Assembly: GCF_010729105.1 (NCBI RefSeq)
Contig: NZ_AP022573.1
Coordinates: forward strand, 2,914,001 to 2,978,000
From: Mycobacterium saskatchewanense
GTDB lineage: Bacteria > Actinomycetota > Actinomycetes > Mycobacteriales > Mycobacteriaceae
Reading direction: 5' to 3'
Length of the DNA: 64,000 nucleotides
Shown: positions 47,691 to 55,981 of the stretch, piece after piece
Layout: every line of letters begins with the position of its first letter
Numbering within the stretch: position 1 is the first letter of the stretch
The notes under the pieces: model-generated
What the model saw: the letters and a program-made list of their open reading frames with translations, nothing else
What the model was told of the DNA's origin: nothing
Database searches by the model: none
Made by a program: the position numbers and the translations under genes

Positions 47691-48845
47691 TCACAGCATC
47701 GACACGTCGGTGGGCAAGTGCAGCAGCAGGCGGCCGGGAACTTCCCGAGATGCGGCATTGACCTGAAAGTGGGCCGTCGCGGTTAGCGCATCACGTAAGT
47801 GCCGCTGCATTGGCGATCGGTCGTAAATGGCGTCGCCGCCGGCAAGATCATAGAGACGATGCACTATTGCCGCGGACGTACGCACACCATGTGTCGCGGC
47901 TAGACGCAACCGGGCCCGGGCTTCCGACGACACTGGATCCTTGGACTGACTGGTTTGCCAGGCAGCTTCGATGGCCTGGTAGTACAGTGCCCGCGCGCCC
48001 TCCAGCTCCGCTTCGACTGCGCCGACTGCGGCCTGAATGGCAGGCCGCTCTGCGAGAGTTCGCGTCGAACCTGAACTCTTTTTCTTAGTTGCCAATTCCA
48101 CGAAATCGCTGATTGCACCACGCGCGTTTCCCATCGCGGCGGCCGCGATGCATAGAGCGAAGAACCCGAATACGGGAAAGCGATAAAGTGGCCGATCAAC
48201 CACAGGGCCATCAGCCAGCGAGAAGAGATGCCCGTGTGGGACGAAGACGGCATCGGCTACGGTGTCGTGGCTGCCCGTTCCGCGCAGACCTAGGGTATGC
48301 CAGGTGTCAAGGATGCTGAGCTTACGCGTCGGCAGGGCTGCTATTGACGTTGAGCCGTCCTCGAGCAGCACCCCGCCAAACAGTATGTCCGCATGGTTTA
48401 TGCCGCTGCAAAACGGCCAGCGGCCAGTGACCTCAAACCCATCGCGAACCGGGCGCGCCGTGCCACGTGGCGCCCACACCCCTGCCGCCACGCTTCGCCC
48501 ACCGCCAAACAAATCGTCACGAATCGCCGGCGGCAGGTATCCGACGAGCAGGCTGCTGGTGATTGCTATCGAGACGCACCAGCCCGCCGAGGCATTACCG
48601 CGTGCAACCTCTTCAGCGCAGCGCAGCGCTGCGCCTGGCGGCAGTTCGAGACCATCGACTTCGCGGGGTGCACCAGCCTGCAACAGTCCCGAGTCGCGCA
48701 TTGGCGCTACCAAGTCGCCGGGGAGATGCCGCGCGGTATCGATGTCTTCGGCCATGGAACGGGCCAGGTCAGCAATGCTGGTTGCGACCTCAATCAAGCC
48801 GCCGGTTGCGGTCCAAGGCTCCACAGTAGTGTCGGAACTTGTCAT
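47691..48845 (-). CDS. Acyl-CoA dehydrogenase/HsaA-like flavin-dependent oxidoreductase
   Basis: A 384-residue protein with the acyl-CoA dehydrogenase fold of the group-D monooxygenases (HsaA, HpaB-like). It has an N-terminal helical domain (VATSIADLARSMAEDIDTAR), a central beta domain with TGRWPFCSGINHADILFGG, LGLRGTGSHDTV and a C-terminal helical domain ending PMQRHLRDALTATAHF. The catalytic Glu of true acyl-CoA dehydrogenases is not evident, favouring an FMNH2-dependent hydroxylase. Divergent from an HxlR regulator with a palindromic operator between them. Confidence 0.8.
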   Translation of the reverse strand: MTSSDTTVEPWTATGGLIEVATSIADLARSMAEDIDTARHLPGDLVAPMRDSGLLQAGAPREVDGLELPPGAALRCAEEVARGNASAGWCVSIAITSSLLVGYLPPAIRDDLFGGGRSVAAGVWAPRGTARPVRDGFEVTGRWPFCSGINHADILFGGVLLEDGSTSIAALPTRKLSILDTWHTLGLRGTGSHDTVADAVFVPHGHLFSLADGPVVDRPLYRFPVFGFFALCIAAAAMGNARGAISDFVELATKKKSSGSTRTLAERPAIQAAVGAVEAELEGARALYYQAIEAAWQTSQSKDPVSSEARARLRLAATHGVRTSAAIVHRLYDLAGGDAIYDRSPMQRHLRDALTATAHFQVNAASREVPGRLLLHLPTDVSML

Positions 48846-48869
48846 GGTGATACCTCCAAAGGGCTCGGA

Positions 48870-48928
48870 AACCGGTTCAATTCTGTTACCACTAGACCAT
48901 AACGGAATCGGTTCAACGTGTGAACCGG
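48870..48928. promoter_or_regulatory. HxlR-type operator region
   Basis: The 98-bp divergent region contains AACCGGTT (48870-48877, perfect palindrome, continuing CAA) and a second, larger inverted repeat CGGTTCA-ACGTG-TGAACCG (48909-48927). The half-site CGGTTCA thus occurs three times, once per dimer arm, close to both starts. Confidence 0.6.
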
Positions 48929-48943
48929 TAAACTGCTGAAACC

Positions 48944-49486
48944 ATGGATGAAGCGAGTGATTTGTCTCACCGGTTTCAGGCGGAGTCCGTCGCCCGGACC
49001 CTGGAAATCATCGGCGACCGGTGGTCGCTACTTGTCTTGCGGGAAGCGTTTTTTGGCGTGCGCCGCTACGGCCAGTTGGCACGCAACTTGGCAATTCCAC
49101 GGCCCACGCTATCCGCACGGCTCAAACGACTCGTCGATGACTGTTTGCTTGAACGTGTCCTCTATGCCGTGGACCCAGACCGCTATGAATACCGGCTCAC
49201 TGAAGCCGGCCGCGACCTGTTTGCTGCAATATTGACCTTGATGCAGTGGGGTGATCGACACATTCCCTATCCCGAGGGGCCCCCGATTGTCTTCCGCCAT
49301 CAGCAGTGCGGCGAGTTAGCAACACCTCACCTGGTCTGCGATCACTGCGCGGGCGAAATCACTGCGCGGAATGTCACCCCTGAGCGTGGGCCCGGATTTT
49401 GGCGTACAAAACCTGACTCTTCCGGGAAGCGAGCTAGGTGCACCGCTCAGACAGGTTGGTTGAAGGCGTGTGATGATACGCCGTAG
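48944..49486 (+). CDS. HxlR-family transcriptional regulator
   Basis: A 180-residue regulator: ARTLEIIGDRWSLLVLREAF and YGQLARNLAIPRPTLSARLK form the HxlR winged helix, with YEYRLTEAGRDL as the wing. The C-terminal part contains CGELATPHLVCDHCAGEI, whose cysteines could bind zinc. It is divergent from the HsaA-like gene and probably controls it via the CGGTTCA repeats. Its far end faces the ubiD gene end. Confidence 0.87.
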   Translation: MDEASDLSHRFQAESVARTLEIIGDRWSLLVLREAFFGVRRYGQLARNLAIPRPTLSARLKRLVDDCLLERVLYAVDPDRYEYRLTEAGRDLFAAILTLMQWGDRHIPYPEGPPIVFRHQQCGELATPHLVCDHCAGEITARNVTPERGPGFWRTKPDSSGKRARCTAQTGWLKACDDTP

Positions 49487-49605
49487 CGGTGACCAGCGGT
49501 CGTTGAGGGACGAAGGTATCCGCTCCCGGAGCGGAGCTGTTACCCCGTCCGCATGGTGACCGACATTTCCACATCTGAGGTATACGGATGCGGAGGTGGC
49601 CCCTA

Positions 49606-51099
49606 TCAGCGCACACCGCCCACCGGCTTCAAACTCGTCTGGGCTGCGACGACTCGTTCCCGAATTTCGGGCGGGTAAAGCGTCGCGAACGTCGCCGGCC
49701 GCGGCCTCCCGTCGCCCTCCGCGGGCAGCAGACCGTCGTGGACGACGATCGGCCCTCGTCCGCTGTGCCGTTCTTCGTCGCTGTAACACTGGTACCAAGG
49801 CAGGATAGTGACAGGCCACACTTCTTGGCGACGATGCGGGTGTATGCGGGTACCGAGCGCCCACAGCACATCTGATGTGTTTGATGGATCTATGTCGTCA
49901 TCTAATACATAGGTTACCGGGCACATCTGACCGACTCGGCTGGTACTCATCACCAGCCCGATTTGGTGGACGAATTCGGCGATGCTGGTGTGCGGAAGTT
50001 TGTCGCGCCAGTCCTGTGTGACGGTGATGATCATCCAGTGGCACGCGGTGTCAACCAATAACCAAGCTGTGCTAATCGGCAGGCCGGCGTTGCGCAGGAG
50101 GGCGACCAGCTCGGCCGACACGCCCAGCGCCGGGCCGATCTGCGAATCATCGGGCGGGCGGCCGGTCGCGCTCACCGGCCAAATCGGATTGTCCCGGTAG
50201 GTAATCGCTTCAATGGTATAGACCGGTTCAGGTGAAGTCTCGGGAAGAGCGTACCCGTGGAATTCAGCGTAGGGCCCCTCGATGACGTCGCGGGTGATGG
50301 AGACGTGCCCTTCGATGACGACTTCTGCCGCAGCGGGCACATCAAGATCGACGGTCTCACACTTGACGAGTTCGACGGGTTCGCCGCAAAGCGTGCCCAG
50401 AAAGGTTGCTTCGTCCATCTCTGCAGGAATGGGCATCCCGCCGATCATCGGTACGCCTGGGTTGCCGCCTTGCACGACGGCGAAGGGCATCGGTTTGCCG
50501 ATCTTCTCCCATTCTGCCCAAATCATTCCGATGTGTTGTTGCGGTAAGAACAAGCCGGTCATGCGACGGTTGTCGAGCAGCATGATCCGCGAGATCGACC
50601 AGTTGGTCCACCGTCTATCAGGAGTTTGAGCCACGATGATCCCCCAGGTATTGACGTAGGGACCGCCATCGTCTTCGTGCACGAGTGGAATCGGAAACCG
50701 GTCCAGTGTCGCGTCGATGCCGCGAAGGATATTCTGCTTGCACGCAGCCGTATCTGCGGAGACCAGCTTGGGCGGGATGGCGGTTTCTCCGTGCACCTTT
50801 ACCAGATGCTCGACTAGTTGCCGGGCAGTCACGTCGTACGGCAAACCCAGTGATAGCGCCACGCGCGCCAAGGGGTGATCAGCATTGCTCGACAGCGCAC
50901 CGGCAGCACCCAGCATCCGAAACCCGCGTTCGGCGCCATCGAGGTTGACGAATATCGGCGCGGGTCCTCGCTGCTCGGTCGACCACCGGGTGATCGCAGC
51001 TGCTTCTAGCACCGGGCTGACGGGCCGGTCCACCACCTGAATATCGCCCAGCGATTCCAGCGCCCGCAGATACTCGCGAAGGTCCTTCAGCGGGGCCAT
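49606..51099 (-). CDS. UbiD-family prenyl-FMN-dependent decarboxylase
   Basis: A 497-residue UbiD-fold enzyme that would (de)carboxylate an aromatic or unsaturated acid using prenylated FMN. The landmarks are the N-terminal LREYLRALESLGDIQVVDRP, the cofactor region NWSISRIMLLDNRRMTG, the Glu-rich catalytic segment AAAEVVIEGHVSITRDVIEG, and EFHGYALPETSPEP. The start overlaps the ubiX stop (TGATG). The substrate cannot be told from sequence; the neighbours (HsaA-like hydroxylase, tautomerase) suggest an aromatic acid. Confidence 0.9.
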   Translation of the reverse strand: MAPLKDLREYLRALESLGDIQVVDRPVSPVLEAAAITRWSTEQRGPAPIFVNLDGAERGFRMLGAAGALSSNADHPLARVALSLGLPYDVTARQLVEHLVKVHGETAIPPKLVSADTAACKQNILRGIDATLDRFPIPLVHEDDGGPYVNTWGIIVAQTPDRRWTNWSISRIMLLDNRRMTGLFLPQQHIGMIWAEWEKIGKPMPFAVVQGGNPGVPMIGGMPIPAEMDEATFLGTLCGEPVELVKCETVDLDVPAAAEVVIEGHVSITRDVIEGPYAEFHGYALPETSPEPVYTIEAITYRDNPIWPVSATGRPPDDSQIGPALGVSAELVALLRNAGLPISTAWLLVDTACHWMIITVTQDWRDKLPHTSIAEFVHQIGLVMSTSRVGQMCPVTYVLDDDIDPSNTSDVLWALGTRIHPHRRQEVWPVTILPWYQCYSDEERHSGRGPIVVHDGLLPAEGDGRPRPATFATLYPPEIRERVVAAQTSLKPVGGVR

Positions 51100-51701
51100 C
51101 AGCTGCCTACCGTCCTGAGGACGGCCGCTTTACCGGCCGACATGCCGTTCCACCGTTTGGCGGTGGGCGATTCGATATCAAATTGGTCCAAAATTCGAGT
51201 CACCACATGGCCGACCATGTCGTCTAGGGACGCAGGCTGGTTGTAGAACGCCAGCACAGGCGGCACAATGCTCGCACCCATCCGAGCCAGCGCAAGCATG
51301 TTGTCCAAGTGAATCTCACTAAGCGGAGTCTCACGTGCCGCAAGGACAAGGCGTCGACGCTCCTTCAAAGTGACATCGGCTGCCCGGGCAATCAACCCGT
51401 CGGCGTAGCCCGTGCGGATCGCGGCTAGCGTCTTCATGCTGCAGGGCACAATCACCATGCCGTCGGCCTTGAACGATCCCGACGAGATCGCCGCCGTTTG
51501 GTCGTCCCACGAATAGACGCAGTCAGCCAGGCTGGCAACATCACCTGCAGACAACCCGGTCTCCAAATGGATGGTCACCCTAGCCCATCGGGATAGCACC
51601 AGGTGCGTCTGCACATCGCTGCACTGCTGCAATCGCCGAAGAAGCTCGATTCCCAAGATCGCGCCGGTAGCGCCGGTCATGCCTACTACGATTTGCCTCA
51701 T
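51099..51701 (-). CDS. ubiX: UbiX-family flavin prenyltransferase
   Basis: A 200-residue UbiX/Pad1 protein that makes prenyl-FMN for the adjacent UbiD. It has QIVVGMTGATGAILGIELLR for FMN phosphate binding, VIVPCSMKTLAAIRTGYADG with the conserved SMKTLA, and RRRLVLAARETPLSEIHLDN with the Arg/Glu pocket. GGAGTGACC precedes the ATG at good spacing. The gene is upstream of and overlaps ubiD by one base, so cofactor and apoenzyme are made together. Confidence 0.93.
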   Translation of the reverse strand: MRQIVVGMTGATGAILGIELLRRLQQCSDVQTHLVLSRWARVTIHLETGLSAGDVASLADCVYSWDDQTAAISSGSFKADGMVIVPCSMKTLAAIRTGYADGLIARAADVTLKERRRLVLAARETPLSEIHLDNMLALARMGASIVPPVLAFYNQPASLDDMVGHVVTRILDQFDIESPTAKRWNGMSAGKAAVLRTVGS

Positions 51702-52239
51702 CGAGGGTCACTCCTTCGTTGTTGATCCACGGGCACTATCGGAACCGAGCTTCGGACCACCGATCGGTCGAGTGCCGGGCAGGCGCCCGTTGTGCCACAA
51801 GAGTTGAGATTCTTTGTGCCTGCGGAAGACACCGACACCGTCAATGACGTCAATCCTGGGTCGGGCGCAGCCGCTTGCGGGTGCGCGGCAGCAGTAGTGC
51901 CAGATGTGACCACGGCGCCATCCTCTTTGTGGATCGGCCTGTGCAGTCCATCCAATCACGCGGTATCGGCGGTGGCGAGGGCCGAAAGAGTGGTTTTCAT
52001 GCCCCGAAAGGGGGACCGAGCCACACAGCGCCACTGCGGCGCTGGGGCTCAAGACTGCCCTAGACGAGTCTGGGTCATTTTCTCACCCTATGTAGGCATT
52101 TCATCGGCGACCGGTTGATCCCTGCCCACAACTGTCACAGGCTGGGGGTCGCCAGAGGCGTTACGGCAGAAGCCCTCTGCCGGCCCGGGACCAAGTGGTG
52201 CGAGATGAGTCGCATGAGAAAAAACCGCAAGGAGGCGTT
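51702..52239. other. Divergent control region between ubiX and the tautomerase
   Basis: A 538-bp stretch without a recognisable gene. It must carry promoters for the ubiX-ubiD operon and the tautomerase. At 52078-52140 it has a sequence similar to 40432-40490 (minus-strand frames ending DEMPT-stop and DETLT-stop), suggesting the decayed ends of the same gene type. Confidence 0.4.
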
Positions 52240-52516
52240 ATGCCGATCTACCAGTGCTACTGCCCACGCGGGTTGCTGACCATAACTGCCAAGGCCGAAG
52301 TCGCCGGCGAAATCACCACCATCCACTGCCAGGCGACTGGGGCGCCGGAGGCATTCGTCAATGTTCTGTTCCACGAGATCTCAGCGGGCAACTGTTTCGT
52401 TGCCCGTGAACCGTCAGACCACTCTTACCTTTTCGGTCACATCCGCCACGGACGTGACCTTCAAATGAGCCGTCCCGGCGTTTCCGGAGACTCCCGATCT
52501 TGGGAGGATCTGGGTT

Positions 52517-52840
52517 ATGGGACGTGTCAGCAAGTACCCCGACGAGCTTCGTGAACGTGCGGTGCGCATGGTCGCTGAGGTGCGCCCGCAGTACCCGTCG
52601 CAGTGGGCGGCGATCACGGCGGTCACGGGCATGTTGGGGATCGGCACACCGGAGACGTTGCGGACCTGGATCCGCCGCTCGGAGGTCGATACCGGCCAGC
52701 GGCCGGGTGTGACCTCCGCGATGGCCGAGGAGAACAAGGCGCTGCGCAAGGAGATTGCCGAGCTGCGCCGGGCCAACGAGATCTTGAAAGCAGCGGCGAT
52801 TTTCTTCGGGGCCGAGCTCGACCGGCCCGGGAGACGGTGA
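52517..52840 (+). CDS. IS3-family transposase OrfA
   Basis: A 107-residue protein with the InsE/OrfA helix-turn-helix (KYPDELRERAVRMVAEVRPQ, then GIGTPETLRTWIRRSEVD) followed by the leucine-zipper-like ALRKEIAELRRANEILKAAA used for multimerisation. It binds the inverted repeats. Its stop overlaps the GTG start of orfB (GTGA). Confidence 0.9.
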   Translation: MGRVSKYPDELRERAVRMVAEVRPQYPSQWAAITAVTGMLGIGTPETLRTWIRRSEVDTGQRPGVTSAMAEENKALRKEIAELRRANEILKAAAIFFGAELDRPGRR

Positions 52841-53801
52841 TCCGGTTCATCGCCGAACACAAGGACCACCAGGTGGCCGGCCCCAACGGCGGGGCCGGGC
52901 TGCGCTGGGGTGTCGAGCCCATGTGTGCGGTGCTGTCTGAGCATGGCGTGCCGATCAGCCCGTCGACCTACTACGAGTGGATCAACAAGACCCCGACACG
53001 ACGGCAGATCCATGACGCCGAGCTGGTCGAGATCATCACCGCGGCGCGGGAAGACAAGAAAAGGGCAAGTTCGTCCAGACGCTGGGGTCACGCAAGTTGT
53101 GGATCTGGCTACGCAGCCAGGGTCACGATGTCGCCCGGTGCACGGTGGAGCGGATCATGCGCGAGAACGGTTGGGAGGGCGCGCGGTACGGATCCAAGCA
53201 CAAGACCACCATCGCCGACGACACTCATCGGCGATACCCGGATCTGGTGGACCGCCGCTTTTATGCCGCGGCGCCAAATCGGTTGTGGGTGGCCGACTTT
53301 ACGTATGTGTCGACCTGGATGGGATTCGTCTACGTCGCATTCGTCATCGACGCCTACAGCCGCCGGATCCTAGGCTGGCGGGCCGCCAGATCCATGACCA
53401 CCGATCTGGTCCTCGACGCTATCGAGCATGCGTTCTTCACTCGCGCCCAGGACGGCACCACCAGTCTGCACGGGCTGATTGCGCACAGCGACGCGGGCAG
53501 TCAATACACCTCGGTGGCCTTCACCCAGCGGCTCATCGATGAGGGCGTGGATCCCTCCGTCGGCTCGGTTGGCGATGCGCTGGACAATGCGCTGGCCGAG
53601 ACCACCGTCGGCTCGTTCAAGAACGAACTTATCCGCCGGCAAGGCCCGTGGCGCGACGTCAACCAGGTCGAGCTGGCGACCGCTGAATGGGTGGTCTGGT
53701 TCAACACCGAACGCCCCCACGAGTACCTCGACGACTTCACTCCCGAGGCCGTCGAGACGCTCTACTACGATCACAAACGCACCCCACCAAAGGCAGGGTG
53801 A
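52837..53801 (+). pseudogene. IS3-family transposase OrfB, frameshifted
   Basis: The first part (VIRFIAEHKDHQVAGPNGGA, STYYEWINKTPTRRQ) runs in one frame to about 53058; the rest (LWIWLRSQGHDVARCTVERI, the DDE core NRLWVADFTYV, HSDAGSQYTS, ALDNALAETTVGSFKNEL) runs in the next. Near GACAAGAAAAGGGC one base is missing compared with the expected DKEKGK reading. The site lies well inside orfB, not at the orfA/orfB junction, so it is a mutation rather than programmed slippage. Confidence 0.75.
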
Positions 53802-54195
53802 TTCAACGAATGCAGTCTCCGGACTCACCGGGACGGCTCAAAACGCGGCAGGGGATGCTGTATGAGTTCACTCAGATGTGGACGCGGATCACCGGCCAGT
53901 CCGAGGCCGATCTTCTCGTCTCACTGATCGAAGCCAACCCTGCCAACGCCATGGAGTTTGGCCTGATCTTGCCTGAACCCGGGCAGGAGGTGGGCTGGTT
54001 CGACAACAATCGCGCCAGACTAGCCTCCTTGGGAGTTACGGTCTGACTTCGGATGGCATCGGGCCCCCGATGACAGTTGCAGCTGCGCCGACGGGCCCAG
54101 TGGCAGACGCGAGCGCTGCGTTCGCCTTCCTGTGGCCAACTCTTTGACCCCACGACGTTAAGACCTCGCGTCCGAGGAGGGGCCCGCGGTGATGA

Positions 54196-54729
54196 TCATT
54201 TGTTCAAAAGGCCGCTCATAATGAGTTCAATCAAGCGTGCCGCCTGCGGGGCATCCATGGCGCCAAGGGATATCCCGTGCATCGCAACTATTAGGTCCGC
54301 GGCGTCCACGTCTTGACGCAGACCTTCGGCCGCAGCGGCGGCCAAGAGGTGCTGTGCCCCGTCATAGACGGCGGTGCGAAGATCGACAAAGGGGTTGCCT
54401 CCGTCTGCCATCACCGAAAGCAACAGCTGCGCCTTACCTTTCTTGGCATCGAGTAACTCGACAAACTCGATCAGCCACTGACGCAACGCTTCCAATGGCG
54501 GCTTCAACGCCAGCAGTTCGTCGGCGCGTTGGGCTACGTGCATTAACTCGGAGCGGTGCACCGCGATATAGAGCGCCTCGCGGGTCGGAAAGTGTCGATA
54601 GAGCGTGCCCACAGCCACGCCCGCATTGCGGGCGATCTCTTCGAGTGACGCCTCTGGCCCGTCGCTGGCGAAGGCCGCGGTCGCGCAACGGATCAAACGC
54701 GCACGATTCTGTCGCGCGTCGGCGCGCAC
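54196..54729 (-). CDS. TetR-family transcriptional regulator
   Basis: A 177-residue TetR regulator: NRARLIRCATAAFASDGPEA, then EIARNAGVAVGTLYRHFPTR as recognition region. The C-terminal domain reads EALRQWLIEFVELLDAKKGK and is of the SACE_7040/AcrR-like type. The GTG at 54729 has GAGGAGA just upstream and is preferred over a TTG at 54759. It diverges from the SDR at 54966 with two near-identical operators between them. Confidence 0.85.
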   Translation of the reverse strand: MRADARQNRARLIRCATAAFASDGPEASLEEIARNAGVAVGTLYRHFPTREALYIAVHRSELMHVAQRADELLALKPPLEALRQWLIEFVELLDAKKGKAQLLLSVMADGGNPFVDLRTAVYDGAQHLLAAAAAEGLRQDVDAADLIVAMHGISLGAMDAPQAARLIELIMSGLLNK

Positions 54730-54890
54730 CGATGTCTCCTCGCACTTGTATTCGTACAACTTTGACCAGCGCCGACGAGCCCGTTAATGGGCGGTTCGGC
54801 CCGCTGGCGCCACGCCTTAGGCCTGCTTCAGTGTTCTTCATCTTCACTGCCCACAATCTTTACCGCCAACACTGGCCAACCACGCTTGCT

Positions 54891-54934
54891 AAGCGGAGAT
54901 ATCTCCGATTAACCTATAGGAGGCACCTCCGCTT
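54891..54934. promoter_or_regulatory. Paired TetR operators between tetR and SDR
   Basis: Site A (54891-54907, plus strand) AAGCGGAGATATCTCCG contains a perfect 14-bp palindrome. Site B (54918-54934, minus strand) AAGCGGAGGTGCCTCCT is the same 17-mer in opposite orientation. They share AAGCGGAGRTRYCTCC; AT-rich -10-like CCTATA lies between them. Confidence 0.7.
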
Positions 54935-54965
54935 ACCTACTATCGACATGATGAGGGACAGGCAG

Positions 54966-55937
54966 ATGGACACAGCATCGTTGGACGCGAGCACCACGGC
55001 AGCGGAAGCGATATCCGGCATTGACCTTCATGGCCACCGCGCGCTGGTCACCGGCGCTTCGTCAGGCATCGGAGCGGAAACGGTGCGTGCTCTTGCCTCG
55101 GCCGGTGCGGAAGTGACCCTGGCGGTCCGTAATGTCGAGGCTGGGAAAACAGTTGCTGCGGGCATCGCCGCCCGCTATGGGGACGAGAGGGTTCGCGTCA
55201 CTCACCTAGATCTGGCCGACCTCGGATCAGTACGCGCGTTCGCCGACCAGTGGTCAGGGCCTTTGCACCTACTCATCAACAATGCGGGGGTGATGGCCCT
55301 GCCCGAGCGAACGCTCAACAACGCGGGTCACGAACTACACTTTGCGACTAATCATCTGGGCCACTTCGCACTTGCCACGTGGATGCACGATGCGTTGGCT
55401 GCGGGCGGACACGACAAGCTGGCGGTCGAAGGCCCACTCAGCTGTGCGCGCATCGTGTCGCTGAGTTCGCGAGGGCACCTTCGAGCATCCGTCGACTTCG
55501 ACGACATCGACTTCGTCCGGCGTACTTACGAATCATTCATCGCCTATGGCCAATCCAAGACTGCTAACGTCTTGTTCGCCGTGGAAGCCGCGCGTCGCTG
55601 GAGCGACGATGGGATCACAGCAAATGCGGTACACCCAGGTGCGATACTGGAAACGAACCTCTCGCGACACATGACCGCGGAGGTGCTGCGTGCCGCGACA
55701 ACTAATGCGAACGGGTTCAAGACAACTGCGCAAGGCGCGGCAACTACCATCGTGGTGGCGACCTCTCCTGCGCTTGCCGGGGTCAGCGCCCGATACTTCG
55801 AAGATTGCCACGAAGCTCAAGTTCTTCCGCCCAACACACCAGATATCGCCCAACACGCCAATGGTGTTGCTTGGTACGCCCTCGACGCCAACATCGCCGA
55901 AAAGCTCTGGGATATTTCAATGCAACTCATTGAGTGA
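54966..55937 (+). CDS. Short-chain dehydrogenase/reductase (retinol dehydrogenase-like)
   Basis: A 323-residue SDR: RALVTGASSGIGAETVRALA, LLINNAGVMALPE, HELHFATNHLGHFAL, RIVSLSSRGH and the catalytic YGQSKTANVLF. The length and the ATNHLGHF motif match the RDH11-14/WWOX-like group. ATG codons at 54948 and 54951 are also possible. It is probably repressed by the divergent TetR protein. Its target is unknown. Confidence 0.87.
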   Translation: MDTASLDASTTAAEAISGIDLHGHRALVTGASSGIGAETVRALASAGAEVTLAVRNVEAGKTVAAGIAARYGDERVRVTHLDLADLGSVRAFADQWSGPLHLLINNAGVMALPERTLNNAGHELHFATNHLGHFALATWMHDALAAGGHDKLAVEGPLSCARIVSLSSRGHLRASVDFDDIDFVRRTYESFIAYGQSKTANVLFAVEAARRWSDDGITANAVHPGAILETNLSRHMTAEVLRAATTNANGFKTTAQGAATTIVVATSPALAGVSARYFEDCHEAQVLPPNTPDIAQHANGVAWYALDANIAEKLWDISMQLIE

Positions 55938-55981
55938 GCGAAGTTGCCTCGGACTACGGCCACGGTGGTGGCCGGACGCCG

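Larger units (their letters stand above)
52466..53840 (+). mobile_element. IS3-family insertion sequence, 1375 bp, inserted in the tautomerase gene
   Basis: Terminal inverted repeats of about 28 bp: left TGAGCCGTCCCGGCGTTTCC, right (complement) TGAGCCGTCCCGGTGAGTCC, both continuing GGAGACT. A 3-bp target duplication AAA flanks the element. It carries the two-frame orfA/orfB arrangement of IS3 elements. The orfB frameshift means this copy is probably not autonomous. Confidence 0.9.
52240..54046 (+). pseudogene. cis-CaaD-type tautomerase gene split by an IS3 element
   Basis: The 5' part (52240-52465) and 3' part (53844-54046) join in frame when the IS and one AAA target copy are removed, giving about 142 residues: start MPIYQCYCPRGLLT, junction GRDLQ-TRQGMLYEF, end PGQEVGWFDNNRARL. 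The tautomerase catalytic Pro (after Met), His28 (TTIHCQ), an Arg pair in HIRHGRD and Glu112 in MEFGLILPEPG resemble cis-3-chloroacrylate dehalogenase; the Tyr of that enzyme seems replaced by Ser. AAGGAGG precedes the ATG. Confidence 0.85.

Noticed and set aside
51708..52052. Frame of 114 codons on the minus strand upstream of ubiX
   Set aside because: No similarity to any family I recognise, no ribosome site, and skewed composition; treated as control region.
53050..53100. Programmed -1 frameshifting in the IS3 orfB
   Set aside because: The A-rich site is about 220 bases inside orfB, whereas programmed slippage in this family occurs at the orfA/orfB overlap. A base loss explains it better.
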